Under the pieces are notes generated by a model. The model saw nothing but the letters and a program-made list of their open reading frames with translations. It did no database searches and was not told the origin of the DNA. The translations under genes were made by a program, and so were the position numbers. Source: Firmicutes bacterium UBA5420 (lineage in GTDB: Bacteria > Bacillota > Limnochordia > Darwinibacteriales > Darwinibacteriaceae). Taken from it: a DNA stretch of 6,732 bases. Positions 1-6,010 of the stretch are shown piece by piece (the stretch's first letter is position 1; each line of letters opens with the position of its first letter). The stretch is taken from contig DHNI01000143.1 of NCBI GenBank assembly GCA_002409455.1, positions 13,633 to 20,364 on the forward strand, in the 5' to 3' direction.

Positions 1-534
1 GAACCGAACTTTTTCTACATCTGGGTCTGCCCCAAGTGCTTGTTTGCCTATCCTGAGCGACAGTATAATAGGCTATCGCAGACAGCCATTGCCAAGGGGA
101 GGGGGGCTTGGCAAGAAAACACTTCTACTAATTCGTTTGCTTTTGATACGCCCCGAACGATTGATCAGGTGATTACGTCGTATTATCTAGCCATGGCCAG
201 TTTTGAGCGAGTGGGGGCCACTCTTGAGCAATGGGCCAATCTCTGGCTACGTTTGGTCTGGATCTACGAGGATTTAGGCCAAGATGAGCTGGCCCGAAAC
301 GCCGCTGAACAGGCCCAGAAATACTTTTCTGAAGCGATGTCCACTAAATCTCGAAGTTCGGCTGGTGATCAGGCACTTTATCTGGTCTTAGGTGAGCTCG
401 CTCTGCGTCTTGGGGAGAGAGCTGACGCCTTTAAGAACTTCCGCGCAGCCACCACCATGAGCGGGGGCGACCCTCGTTACAAACGGATGGCCGCAGATCG
501 CATTCAAGACTTGCGCGATCAGCGCGAAGGCTAG
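1..534 (+). CDS. DUF2225 family protein, 3' part (5' end outside window)
   Basis: The reading frame is open from the first base and ends at TAG 532-534, giving 177 residues of a larger protein. The visible start, about residues 5-17, reads F-Y-I-W-V-C-P-K-C-L-F-A-Y. This matches the characteristic 'YxxWVCPxCGYA' zinc-ribbon-like segment of DUF2225 proteins, with the usual Gly replaced by Leu. After it comes an alpha-helical region with TPR-like spacing: helices rich in Ala, Leu and Tyr, then 'LGELALRLGERADAFKNF' near the end, which corresponds to the family's 'GELyRRlGnyeeA' motif. DUF2225 proteins are cytosolic, usually a little over 200 residues, and of unknown function. The TTG at 40 and the internal ATGs are not convincing starts because the conserved Cys motif lies upstream of them. 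It converges on the minus-strand genes with no terminator visible between. The family assignment is from recalled motifs and fairly sure; the function is unknown. Confidence 0.8.
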   Translation, partial: EPNFFYIWVCPKCLFAYPERQYNRLSQTAIAKGRGAWQENTSTNSFAFDTPRTIDQVITSYYLAMASFERVGATLEQWANLWLRLVWIYEDLGQDELARNAAEQAQKYFSEAMSTKSRSSAGDQALYLVLGELALRLGERADAFKNFRAATTMSGGDPRYKRMAADRIQDLRDQREG

Positions 535-538
535 TGAG

Positions 539-760
539 CTAGTTGCAGTAGAACTCTATACCTTCCGAGTCGATGTGGTTCTTCAACTCGCGGTTTTCCA
601 AAGTTTCGTAGTGCACGACATCGAATTCAAATCGCTGGATCAGCCCTTCTTTTTCTAGCGTGTTTAATTCGTCATACTGCTCGACAGCTGTAGAGAGTTG
701 TTTGTAAGCTCTCTCGAAATTCGCAAAACGCTGCCTCCATCTTGTATCTTTCTGGTTCAT
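539..760 (-). pseudogene. Chimeric remnant of a HEPN/MNT (HI0074/HI0073-type) toxin-antitoxin pair
   Basis: This is an intact 73-residue ORF, ATG at 760, with a strong Shine-Dalgarno AAGGGGGT seven bases upstream. Residues 1-48 (start MNQKDTRWRQRFANFERAY, then 'LEKEGLIQRFEF') match the first two helices of HI0074-type nucleotidyltransferase substrate-binding (HEPN) proteins. That family normally continues 'TFELAWK...' for about 90 more residues and carries a catalytic RxxxxH-type motif. Here the sequence instead passes into 'DVVHYETLENRELKNHID...GIEFY', which resembles the C-terminal strand and helix of the partner MNT nucleotidyltransferase ('DVVD..tLdNp.LkehI...G..fY'). The HEPN active site and the MNT GS...DxD site are both missing. 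The simplest explanation is an in-frame deletion joining the 5' part of the HEPN gene to the 3' end of the downstream MNT gene. It sits just after the liv terminator and may get only read-through transcription. It could be an inert scar or, less likely, a functional small protein. Confidence 0.68.
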
Positions 761-767
761 GGCGTTG

Positions 768-775
768 ACCCCCTT
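768..775 (-). promoter_or_regulatory. Ribosome binding site of the HEPN/MNT remnant
   Basis: On the minus strand AAGGGGGT ends seven bases before the ATG at 760, the same style as the AAAGGGGGA site of the binding-protein gene. It shows that the start of the remnant is the genuine start of the former HEPN gene and was not created by the deletion. No convincing promoter was seen between the terminator and this site. Confidence 0.6.
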
Positions 776-792
776 AGAGATGATATAAAGTC

Positions 793-827
793 AAAAACCC
801 TCCTGTAGGCTAAAAATCTCAGGAGGG
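793..827 (-). terminator. Rho-independent terminator of the liv operon
   Basis: On the minus strand this reads CCCTCCTG, a 14-nt loop, CAGGAGGG, then TTTTT: a perfect 8-bp GC-rich stem (arms at plus positions 820-827 and 798-805) followed by a U-tract at 797-793. It begins 16 bases past the livF stop codon, the expected place for the end of the five-gene transport transcript. On the plus strand the stem is followed by GCCAAGGAG rather than a T-run, so it is directional. The arms contain CTCCT/AGGAGG, but no gene starts at the right distance, so they are read as stem and not as a ribosome site. Confidence 0.9.
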
Positions 828-842
828 CCAAGGAGTTTTCGA

Positions 843-1553
843 TTATCGTGCGACTCCAAGATACGCTTCTTGCACTCTTTGATCCTCCAAGAGGGTTTTT
901 CCTGGCCCCTCGAGCACCAACTGCCCCGTTTCTAACACATAGGCGTAATCCGCAATTTCTAAAGCCTTTCTAGCATTTTGCTCCACAAGCAAGATTGTGT
1001 TACCTCGCTCCCGGAGGATATCAATGATCTCGAATATGTCTTTTACCAAGAGGGGGGCCAAACCCAAGGAGGGTTCATCCATCATGAGAATCTTAGGGTT
1101 CACCATCAGAGCCCGCCCTACTGCGAGCATCTGCTGTTCGCCTCCAGAAAGGGTTCCAGCCTTTTGCCAGCTTCTCTCTTTGAGCCTGGGAAACGTGTCG
1201 TAGACGCTTTTTATGTCATTGGCTATAGCTTTTTGGTCTGACCGGGTATAAGCACCCAAGATGAGATTTTCTTCTACGGTGAGGTCAGCAAATACCCTTC
1301 TGCCTTCTGGCACCATGGCAATTCCTCGGGCCACAATATCCTTGGTTGGCAAATTGGTAAAGTCCTCGCCTTTATACAAAACCCTGCCGCCCGATTTTGC
1401 CACCAGGCCCATTATCGCCCTGAGAGTAGAAGACTTCCCGGCTCCATTGGCACCAATTAGCGTCACGATCTGGTTTTCTTCGATTGTAAGGTTAATTCCT
1501 CTTAGGGCAGTGATACCACCGTAGTTGACGTGTAAATCGATGATTTCCAGCAT
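843..1553 (-). CDS. livF: Branched-chain amino acid ABC transporter ATP-binding protein LivF
   Basis: A 236-residue cytosolic ATPase, one of the two nucleotide-binding subunits of a LivFGHMJ-type importer; it pairs with LivG to power uptake. Visible motifs are Walker A GANGAGKSS (34-42), the 'VPEGRRVF' segment (81-88) that replaces the usual Q-loop in this family, ABC signature LSGGEQQ (135-141) and Walker B ILMMDEPSLGLAP (155-167). At the switch position 'LVEQN' (189-193) takes the place of the canonical His, as is normal for LivF. The C-terminus 'VQEAYLG' is also family-typical. Length matches the usual ~235 residues. The ATG overlaps the livG stop by one base (TAATG), with a G-rich stretch just upstream acting as ribosome site, so translation is probably coupled to livG. 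It is the last gene before the terminator. The family is certain; the exact substrate (Leu/Ile/Val, urea, amides or other amino acids) is not. Confidence 0.96.
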   Translation of the reverse strand: MLEIIDLHVNYGGITALRGINLTIEENQIVTLIGANGAGKSSTLRAIMGLVAKSGGRVLYKGEDFTNLPTKDIVARGIAMVPEGRRVFADLTVEENLILGAYTRSDQKAIANDIKSVYDTFPRLKERSWQKAGTLSGGEQQMLAVGRALMVNPKILMMDEPSLGLAPLLVKDIFEIIDILRERGNTILLVEQNARKALEIADYAYVLETGQLVLEGPGKTLLEDQRVQEAYLGVAR

Positions 1554-2323
1554 TAACCCACCCCCAAATAGGCTTCCACAACTTTTTCATTGCTTTGAAT
1601 CTCGTGTGGGTTGCCTTCCGCAATTAAAACTCCATGATCGAGAACATAGATTTTCTCGCTGATCTCCATGATCACATCCATGTGGTGCTCAATCAAAAAG
1701 ATCGTGAGATCAAATTCTTGCTTAATCTCTCGGATAAACTGAATGAGTTCCCTGGTTTCTTGGGGATTCATGCCCGCCGCGGGCTCGTCAAGCAGTAACA
1801 ACGTTGGATTCGTAGCTAGCGCCCGGGCAATCTCTAATCTTCTTTGCATTCCGTAAGGTAGGGAAGAAGCTTTCTCATCTCTCGTATCTTGAAGCCCAAT
1901 TTTCTCCAGTAAATAAAGAGATTTCTCATACAACTTTTTCTCTTCAGCAACATAATGGGGAAGCCTTAGTACAGTGGAAAAGACGTCAGATTTTACTCTC
2001 AAGTGGTTTCCAATGAAGACGTTTTCTAGCACCGATAACTCGCCAAACAGCCTAATATTCTGGAACGTTCGGCACACTCCGAGTTTTGCAATCGTATCAG
2101 GACTGAGGCCCGCTAATGGATGTTGTTCTTTACCAGTTGGGCTAAATATGATTTGGCCTGCCGTAGGTCTATATACACCTGTGATTACGTTGAAGATCGT
2201 CGTCTTCCCGGCCCCGTTGGGGCCAATCAAGCCCACGATTTGTCCTTTTTCTATTTCCGCATTGAAATTATTACAGGCTACAACTCCACCAAATCGCATG
2301 TGCAAATTTTCAATTTTTAACAT
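1553..2323 (-). CDS. livG: Branched-chain amino acid ABC transporter ATP-binding protein LivG
   Basis: A 256-residue cytosolic ATPase subunit, partner of LivF. Motifs in order: Walker A GPNGAGKTT (34-42); Q-loop 'RTFQNIRLF' with Gln88; the LivG-type degenerate signature LPYGMQRRLEIARAL (155-169) in place of LSGGQ; Walker B LLLLDEPAAGMNP (175-187); and switch 'IEHHMDVIM' with His213. The C-terminal 'VVEAYLG' is family-typical. Length is the usual ~255. The start ATG lies inside the end of livM (14-nt overlap, different frame), and no good Shine-Dalgarno is visible before it. Initiation therefore probably relies on ribosomes finishing livM. The next gene, livF, starts on its stop codon. Assignment is secure; substrate specificity is set by the binding protein and permeases. 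Confidence 0.96.
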   Translation of the reverse strand: MLKIENLHMRFGGVVACNNFNAEIEKGQIVGLIGPNGAGKTTIFNVITGVYRPTAGQIIFSPTGKEQHPLAGLSPDTIAKLGVCRTFQNIRLFGELSVLENVFIGNHLRVKSDVFSTVLRLPHYVAEEKKLYEKSLYLLEKIGLQDTRDEKASSLPYGMQRRLEIARALATNPTLLLLDEPAAGMNPQETRELIQFIREIKQEFDLTIFLIEHHMDVIMEISEKIYVLDHGVLIAEGNPHEIQSNEKVVEAYLGVG

Positions 2324-3329
2324 AGGTCAACTCACGCCCTTTTGCCCTTTTCAGAAGCCCTTTTTCACGGACGATGACCGCGAAAATTAGGATGATTGAA
2401 AAGACGACCATTCTCATTCCTGGTATCCCCTTAAGCTGCACGAAACCGAGATCAATCGATTCATCCAAGAATCTTAGCGCTTCCATCATAACGGTCACTA
2501 TGACGGCGGAAATGACGGTACCCCCTATCTTACCTAAGCCACCTAACACCACAATGAGCAAGATATTGAATGTGAGGGTGATCCGAAACATGTTGGGGTC
2601 GATGGTGCCAAGTAGAGCCGCCATAAGTCCTCCGGCTACCCCAGCGAAAAAGCAACCAAAGGCAAAACTCATGACCTTATGCTTAAAAAGGCTAATACCC
2701 ATGGCCCTAGCCGCAACTTCATCTTCTCTAATGGCCAAAAAGGCCTTACCGTACGTGCCCTTCATTAAAAATGAGATAAACCAAATCGTAATTAGGGCAA
2801 CGCCCCAACTCCACCAGGTGTTTGTGTAGTTTGGTATCCCTTTCAGACCCAGAGCACCATTGGTTAAGGATTGCGTGTTGGTGAATACCACCCTAATGAT
2901 CTCTGCAAAGCCTAGTGTTGCAATAGCCAGGTAGTCATCTGTTAGTCTCAAAACGGGAGCACCAATCAACACACCAAAAAATGCTGCTATGAGCCCAGCA
3001 GCGAATAGGGCGGGAAGGAAGCCCCATTCCACCTGAGCCAGGAACGGCACGATTGGTTGCATGAAAAAGTTCATCTCTTTCATGGAAACCGGCATCGTAA
3101 GTATGCCTACAGTATAGGCACCAATGGCCATAAATCCAGCATGTCCCAAGGAGAACATTCCAGTCATGCCATTGATTAAGTTCATGCTGAGGCCTAACGT
3201 GACATAAATACCGGAAAGATTAATGATTCTCACTTGGTAGGCATCTAGAAACCTGTTTGCCAGGAATAGCCCTAGGATCGTTAGCGCAAGGATGATTAGG
3301 GTAACATGCGTCTTGCTTTTCTCCCTCAT
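2310..3329 (-). CDS. livM: Branched-chain amino acid ABC transporter permease LivM
   Basis: A 339-residue inner-membrane permease that forms the translocation path with LivH. The N-terminus (1-9) is short and charged, followed by a first membrane helix at about 10-28 and many further hydrophobic segments. The hallmark block 'LSMNLINGMTGMFSLGHAGF' spans about 47-66, and 'DDYLAIATLGFAEIIR' lies near 131-146. The cytoplasmic coupling loop that contacts the ATPases reads 'GKAFLAIREDEVAARAMGI' (194-212), followed by 'VVLGGLGKIGGTV' near 260-272. At about 340 residues it is the common length; E. coli LivM is longer because of an N-terminal extension. The ATG at 3329 has a GGAAGG-type ribosome site upstream and follows livH by 34 nt. 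The C-terminus overlaps livG by 14 nt. Secure family call. Confidence 0.95.
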   Translation of the reverse strand: MREKSKTHVTLIILALTILGLFLANRFLDAYQVRIINLSGIYVTLGLSMNLINGMTGMFSLGHAGFMAIGAYTVGILTMPVSMKEMNFFMQPIVPFLAQVEWGFLPALFAAGLIAAFFGVLIGAPVLRLTDDYLAIATLGFAEIIRVVFTNTQSLTNGALGLKGIPNYTNTWWSWGVALITIWFISFLMKGTYGKAFLAIREDEVAARAMGISLFKHKVMSFAFGCFFAGVAGGLMAALLGTIDPNMFRITLTFNILLIVVLGGLGKIGGTVISAVIVTVMMEALRFLDESIDLGFVQLKGIPGMRMVVFSIILIFAVIVREKGLLKRAKGRELTYVKN

Positions 3330-3363
3330 GGTTTACACCTTCCTGCAGTTTTTTCCCGAAGTA

Positions 3364-4260
3364 CTAAACCTTTTCTGTTACTTTGTCACCCATTAAGCCG
3401 GAAGGCTTAACTAAGAGAATGATAATCAAAAGTACAAAGGCGAAAGCATCTCTGTATCCCGACAATCTCGGAAGGAAAGCAACGAGCATAATCTCCCCAA
3501 GTCCCAAGATAAATCCGCCCATTACTGCTCCTGTAATGTTCCCAATACCTCCCACAACTGCAGCGATGAAGCTCTTTAGTCCAGGCATGCTACCCATCAA
3601 TGGCATGAGCTGCGGGTATCTGGATCCCCAGAGGATTCCTCCGATAGCGGCCAAAAAGGAACCCATAAAAAACGTGATGGAAATAATCTTGTTTATATCG
3701 ATTCCCATCAAACTCGCAGTTTCATAGTCTTTGGAAAGTGCTCGCATGGCCAATCCTGTCTTGGTTCTGGTTGTGAAATAGGTGAGTGCTATGAGTAGTA
3801 GTATGGTTACGGCGGGGATGATAAAGGTGACAATATTAATGGATACGCCTCCAAGCCTGATCACGCGGTTGAGCATTTGAGGAACGGGGAAGGCTCGAGG
3901 CCTTCCCCCAAAAATGACGATCCCCAAGTTCTGCAGAAGAAAGGAGGCGCCTATTGCTGAAATTAGAATTGTAATCCTGGCAGAGCCCCGTAATGGTTTA
4001 TAGGCAACTCGTTCCAAAAGTATGCCGATTAATCCGGTCAATACCGGGGCGAGCAGAAACACCAACCACCAGGGAAGTGCCGTGTAGACTACTCCATAGT
4101 ACGTGAGATACACACCAAGCATGAATATGTCGCCGTGGGCAAAGTTGATTAGCCGCAAAATCCCGTACACCATGGTGTAGCCTATGGCAATCAACGCATA
4201 TAAACTACCCAGCGAAATGCCGTTGGTCAAGTGTTGAAGGAAAATCGATACGTCCCCCAC
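3364..4260 (-). CDS. livH: Branched-chain amino acid ABC transporter permease LivH
   Basis: A 298-residue, very hydrophobic inner-membrane permease, partner of LivM. The N-terminal block 'LTNGISLGSLYALIAIGYTM' (11-30) followed by 'VYGILRLINFAHGD' (31-44) is diagnostic for LivH. The coupling-loop region 'GLAMRALSKDYETASLMGI' spans 169-187, and 'FIAAVVGGIGNITGAVMGG' spans 231-249. Length is close to the usual 290-308. Translation begins at a GTG (4260-4258), supported by an AGGAGGA site six bases upstream; the first conserved residues follow at once, so no other start fits better. The gene lies 27 nt after the binding-protein gene. Secure family call; substrate inferred only from the family. 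Confidence 0.95.
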   Translation of the reverse strand: MGDVSIFLQHLTNGISLGSLYALIAIGYTMVYGILRLINFAHGDIFMLGVYLTYYGVVYTALPWWLVFLLAPVLTGLIGILLERVAYKPLRGSARITILISAIGASFLLQNLGIVIFGGRPRAFPVPQMLNRVIRLGGVSINIVTFIIPAVTILLLIALTYFTTRTKTGLAMRALSKDYETASLMGIDINKIISITFFMGSFLAAIGGILWGSRYPQLMPLMGSMPGLKSFIAAVVGGIGNITGAVMGGFILGLGEIMLVAFLPRLSGYRDAFAFVLLIIILLVKPSGLMGDKVTEKV

Positions 4261-4266
4261 GTCAGG

Positions 4267-4273
4267 TCCTCCT
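4267..4273 (-). promoter_or_regulatory. Ribosome binding site fixing the GTG start of livH
   Basis: The minus strand reads AGGAGGA, a near-perfect anti-Shine-Dalgarno match, six bases before the GTG at 4260. It lies wholly within the 27-nt livJ-livH gap and decides the non-ATG start of livH. Confidence 0.8.
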
Positions 4274-4287
4274 AATGTTCAAATTGG

Positions 4288-5415
4288 TTAAAACGGCTCG
4301 ACTGTCGTTAGATAGATGAATTTTCCATCATCTACTTGGTTGATAACGGCAGATTTAACGGCATCACCGTTGACGTCTAAAGTAATCACTCCTGTGGCGC
4401 CCACAAATCCTGTTGTTTCGGCTAGACCATCTCGAATAGCCTGCGAATCAGCAGAGCCCGCTTTTTCGATGACATCTAGAATCAGCATATATGCATCGTA
4501 ACCTAGGGCTGCGAATGCATTTGCTTCGCGTCCAAATTTCTCTCTGTACGCAGCCAAGAATATTTCTGATTCTTCGGTAACTGGCGCTTCAGCGGTGAAG
4601 TGCGTGCTAAATACCGCTCCTTCCACTGCTACGCCGCCGATTGATAAGAACTCTGGCGCTTCCCAAGTGTCTCCACCAAGGAAGGGAACATCAATGCCGA
4701 GCTCTCGAGCTTGCCTAATCAACAAAGCCGATTCACCATAGTTACCTGGTGCAAAGACGATATCTGGATTCTTGTTCTTTACATTAGTCAACTGGGCTGT
4801 GAAGTCTTGATCCCCTGTGTTGTAAGAGGACATTTCGACTATACTACCTTGGTCACCAGTTAATTCTCTAAAGGCATCAACAAAGTACTTGCTTAGTCCT
4901 ACCGAATAGTCTTGGGTGACGTCTTGAATCACGGCTGCAGTCTTGGCACCCAACTCATTTACTGCATAATTTGCCATTACAGTTCCTTGGAAAGGATCGA
5001 TGAAACACACTCTAAAATAATAAGGGTTGTTCAGTGTGACTAGGGGGTTTGTTGGCGAGCACCCTACTGTAGGTACTTGTGCCTTATTGACAATGTCCCC
5101 TGCAGCCATAGACAATGAGCTACCATAGCTTCCGATAATGGCCACTACTTTGTCTTTCTCAATCAGCCTAGAAACAGCATTGGCCGCTTCTACTTTATCC
5201 GATTTGTTGTCAACTACAATAATCTCTACTTTGTTTCCTAATACTTCCCCTTTGAGTTCGAGGGCCAATTCAATTCCTTCGACAGTCATCTCGCCCCCTG
5301 CGGCGTTAGGCCCTGTCATTGGCTCAAAGACACCGATTTTGATTACCTCAGCAGAAACAGACGACGCAATAGCCAACATTAATACCAGCAACAACAATCC
5401 AATCGTTCTCTTCAT
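4288..5415 (-). CDS. livJ: Branched-chain amino acid ABC transporter substrate-binding protein (LivJ/LivK type)
   Basis: A 375-residue exported binding protein of the type I periplasmic-binding (Leu/Ile/Val-binding) fold. It captures substrate outside the membrane and delivers it to LivH/LivM. Residues 1-22 (MKRTIGLLLLVLMLAIASSVSA) form a classic signal peptide: KR charge, Leu-rich core and an SxA cleavage site before EVIKIG. There is no lipobox Cys at the cleavage site. The mature protein begins 'IKIGVFEPMTGPNAAGG' (first strand and ligand loop), followed by 'VVDNKSDKVEAANA' and 'VVAIIGSYGSSLSMA' (91-105), the usual ligand-contact loop, and then 'ALGYDAYMLILDVIEKAG' (303-320). ATG 5415 is chosen over an in-frame ATG at 5496 because it directly precedes the signal peptide and has an AAAGGGGGA ribosome site; the extra 27 residues are charged and Cys-containing and would bury the signal. 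It is first in the operon. The ligand is not determinable from sequence. Confidence 0.94.
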   Translation of the reverse strand: MKRTIGLLLLVLMLAIASSVSAEVIKIGVFEPMTGPNAAGGEMTVEGIELALELKGEVLGNKVEIIVVDNKSDKVEAANAVSRLIEKDKVVAIIGSYGSSLSMAAGDIVNKAQVPTVGCSPTNPLVTLNNPYYFRVCFIDPFQGTVMANYAVNELGAKTAAVIQDVTQDYSVGLSKYFVDAFRELTGDQGSIVEMSSYNTGDQDFTAQLTNVKNKNPDIVFAPGNYGESALLIRQARELGIDVPFLGGDTWEAPEFLSIGGVAVEGAVFSTHFTAEAPVTEESEIFLAAYREKFGREANAFAALGYDAYMLILDVIEKAGSADSQAIRDGLAETTGFVGATGVITLDVNGDAVKSAVINQVDDGKFIYLTTVEPF

Positions 5416-5420
5416 ACATG

Positions 5421-5429
5421 TTCCCCCTT
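5421..5429 (-). promoter_or_regulatory. Ribosome binding site deciding the start of the binding-protein gene
   Basis: The minus strand reads AAGGGGGAA, ending about five bases before the ATG at 5415. The alternative in-frame ATG at 5496 is preceded by an AT-rich stretch with no Shine-Dalgarno, so this site settles the start and with it the signal peptide. Confidence 0.75.
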
Positions 5430-5496
5430 TGATAGAATTGAAAAACACCCGCTCCCACGAACACTGCGCGTCTCTCAACAGAAAAAGGGCATCCAC

Positions 5497-5529
5497 TAAT
5501 GTGTTGGTAATAGTTAATGTTGTAATGTT
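5497..5529 (-). repeat. Cluster of TAATGTT-type repeats just downstream of the liv start site
   Basis: On the plus strand TAATGTT occurs at 5515-5521 and again at 5523-5529 with one base between, and TAATGTGTT occurs at 5497-5505. A weaker TAATAGTT lies between them at 5508-5515. All fall roughly 5 to 37 bases downstream of the predicted transcription start. Direct repeats in that position could be a repressor site or simply AT-rich leader; no perfect palindrome is present. The pattern is seen directly; the regulatory role is inference. Confidence 0.35.
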
Positions 5530-5540
5530 CTGTTAAACAA

Positions 5541-5569
5541 AGTATATATAATCAATGAAAAACTGTCAA
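5541..5569 (-). promoter_or_regulatory. Near-consensus sigma-70/sigma-A promoter of the liv operon
   Basis: On the minus strand TTGACA (plus positions 5564-5569) is separated by exactly 17 bases from TATACT (5541-5546). That is a perfect -35, an ideal spacer and a -10 with one mismatch. The expected transcription start is near 5534, giving a leader of about 120 nt before the ATG at 5415. Such a strong core promoter suggests high basal expression that is held down by a repressor or modulated in the leader. No other promoter of similar quality was seen inside the operon. Confidence 0.85.
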
Positions 5570-5683
5570 CTACGCTGGGGGGTTGCGCTACGCTTTCCGT
5601 TCCTTAAATAGCTAGTGGGAGGGTTTTTGTTCTGTTTCTGGAATTAAAGATGCATACAAGATGTTGAAATGGGGCTAACCTTG

Positions 5684-6010
5684 ATGAATAGAATAGATAG
5701 CCATGGGGCCTCCGAAGAGTTAATCGGCAAGAATGGCATGGCCATCTTGTACTTTGGAAACGCAGACTGCGGTGTCTGTAGAGACATGATGCCCAAGGTG
5801 GACAAGCTACTTGCGGAATACCCGAACATGGAAGGGGCCTATATCGATGCTAGTGCATCTCCAGAATTGTCCGCGATGTATAGCGTTTTTACGTTACCTG
5901 CCATTTTGGTTTTTGCTGAAGGCAAAGAAGTGATCAGGGAAGCTCGGCACATGAGTTTTCTAGATCTAGGCGAGAGGATAGAGAGATACTATAATCTGCT
6001 GTTTGGATGA
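5684..6010 (+). CDS. Small thioredoxin-family protein (CGVC)
   Basis: This 108-residue protein has the thioredoxin fold and no signal peptide, so it is probably cytosolic. From this start the strand 'MAILYFGNADCGVCRDMMPKV' leads into the redox motif CGVC at residues 29-32. 'GAYIDASASPELSAMYSV' follows, then 'TLPAILVFAEGKE' with the cis-proline (about residue 72) that faces the active site. The tail 'REARHMSFLDLGERIERYY' ends in 'NLLF', a pattern I recall from small clostridial thioredoxin-family proteins. The active site differs from WCGPC of housekeeping thioredoxin (Val for Pro, Asp for Trp), so its partners and potential are probably different. ATG 5684 is preferred because GGGG at 5671-5674 sits at ribosome-site distance; an in-frame ATG at 5669 would add five residues with no clear site. 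The stop overlaps the next start (ATGA). Redox role by family; the target is unknown. Confidence 0.88.
   Translation: MNRIDSHGASEELIGKNGMAILYFGNADCGVCRDMMPKVDKLLAEYPNMEGAYIDASASPELSAMYSVFTLPAILVFAEGKEVIREARHMSFLDLGERIERYYNLLFG

Larger units (their letters stand above)
5416..5683. other. Divergent intergenic region between the liv operon and the thioredoxin gene cluster
   Basis: This stretch of about 270 bases has no gene. It holds the liv promoter, leader and ribosome site on the minus strand. Beyond the -35 box there are two copies of CTACGCT (5570-5576 and 5588-5594, 18 bases apart), then an unremarkable stretch leading to the plus-strand genes. For the plus strand I could find only weak promoter candidates, such as TTGCGC at 5583-5588 with TAAATA at 5605-5610, and none is reported as a feature. 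The T-rich run at 5624-5640 follows a GC-rich patch but no hairpin arm was found. Confidence 0.6.

Noticed and set aside
506..530. GCGCGATCAGCGCG near the end of the DUF2225 gene as a minus-strand terminator
   Set aside because: A short palindromic hairpin is possible but lies in coding sequence and has no T-run on either strand.
978..2829. Several plus-strand ORFs opposite the liv genes
   Set aside because: They are antisense shadows of livF, livG and livM with Pro/Ser/Thr-rich low-information translations and no ribosome sites; the minus-strand genes carry clear family motifs.
5416..5496. N-terminal extension of the binding protein by 27 residues starting at ATG 5496
   Set aside because: It would hide the signal peptide behind a charged, Cys-containing segment, and there is no ribosome site; ATG 5415 has both a ribosome site and an immediate signal sequence.
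843..5569. Possibility that the transport operon is itself the novel system
   Set aside because: All five genes have complete, standard family motifs, lengths and the common JHMGF order; it is an ordinary amino acid/amide importer.
5612..5640. GC-rich patch followed by TTTTTG as a plus-strand terminator upstream of the thioredoxin gene
   Set aside because: No complementary arm was found for GTGGGAGGG, and there is no upstream plus-strand gene to terminate.
5990..5995. Perfect TATAAT inside the end of the thioredoxin gene, as a promoter for the SEC-C gene
   Set aside because: No -35-like hexamer at 16-18 bases upstream (TAGGCG there) and no extended -10; the bases encode the Tyr-Tyr-Asn tail typical of the protein.
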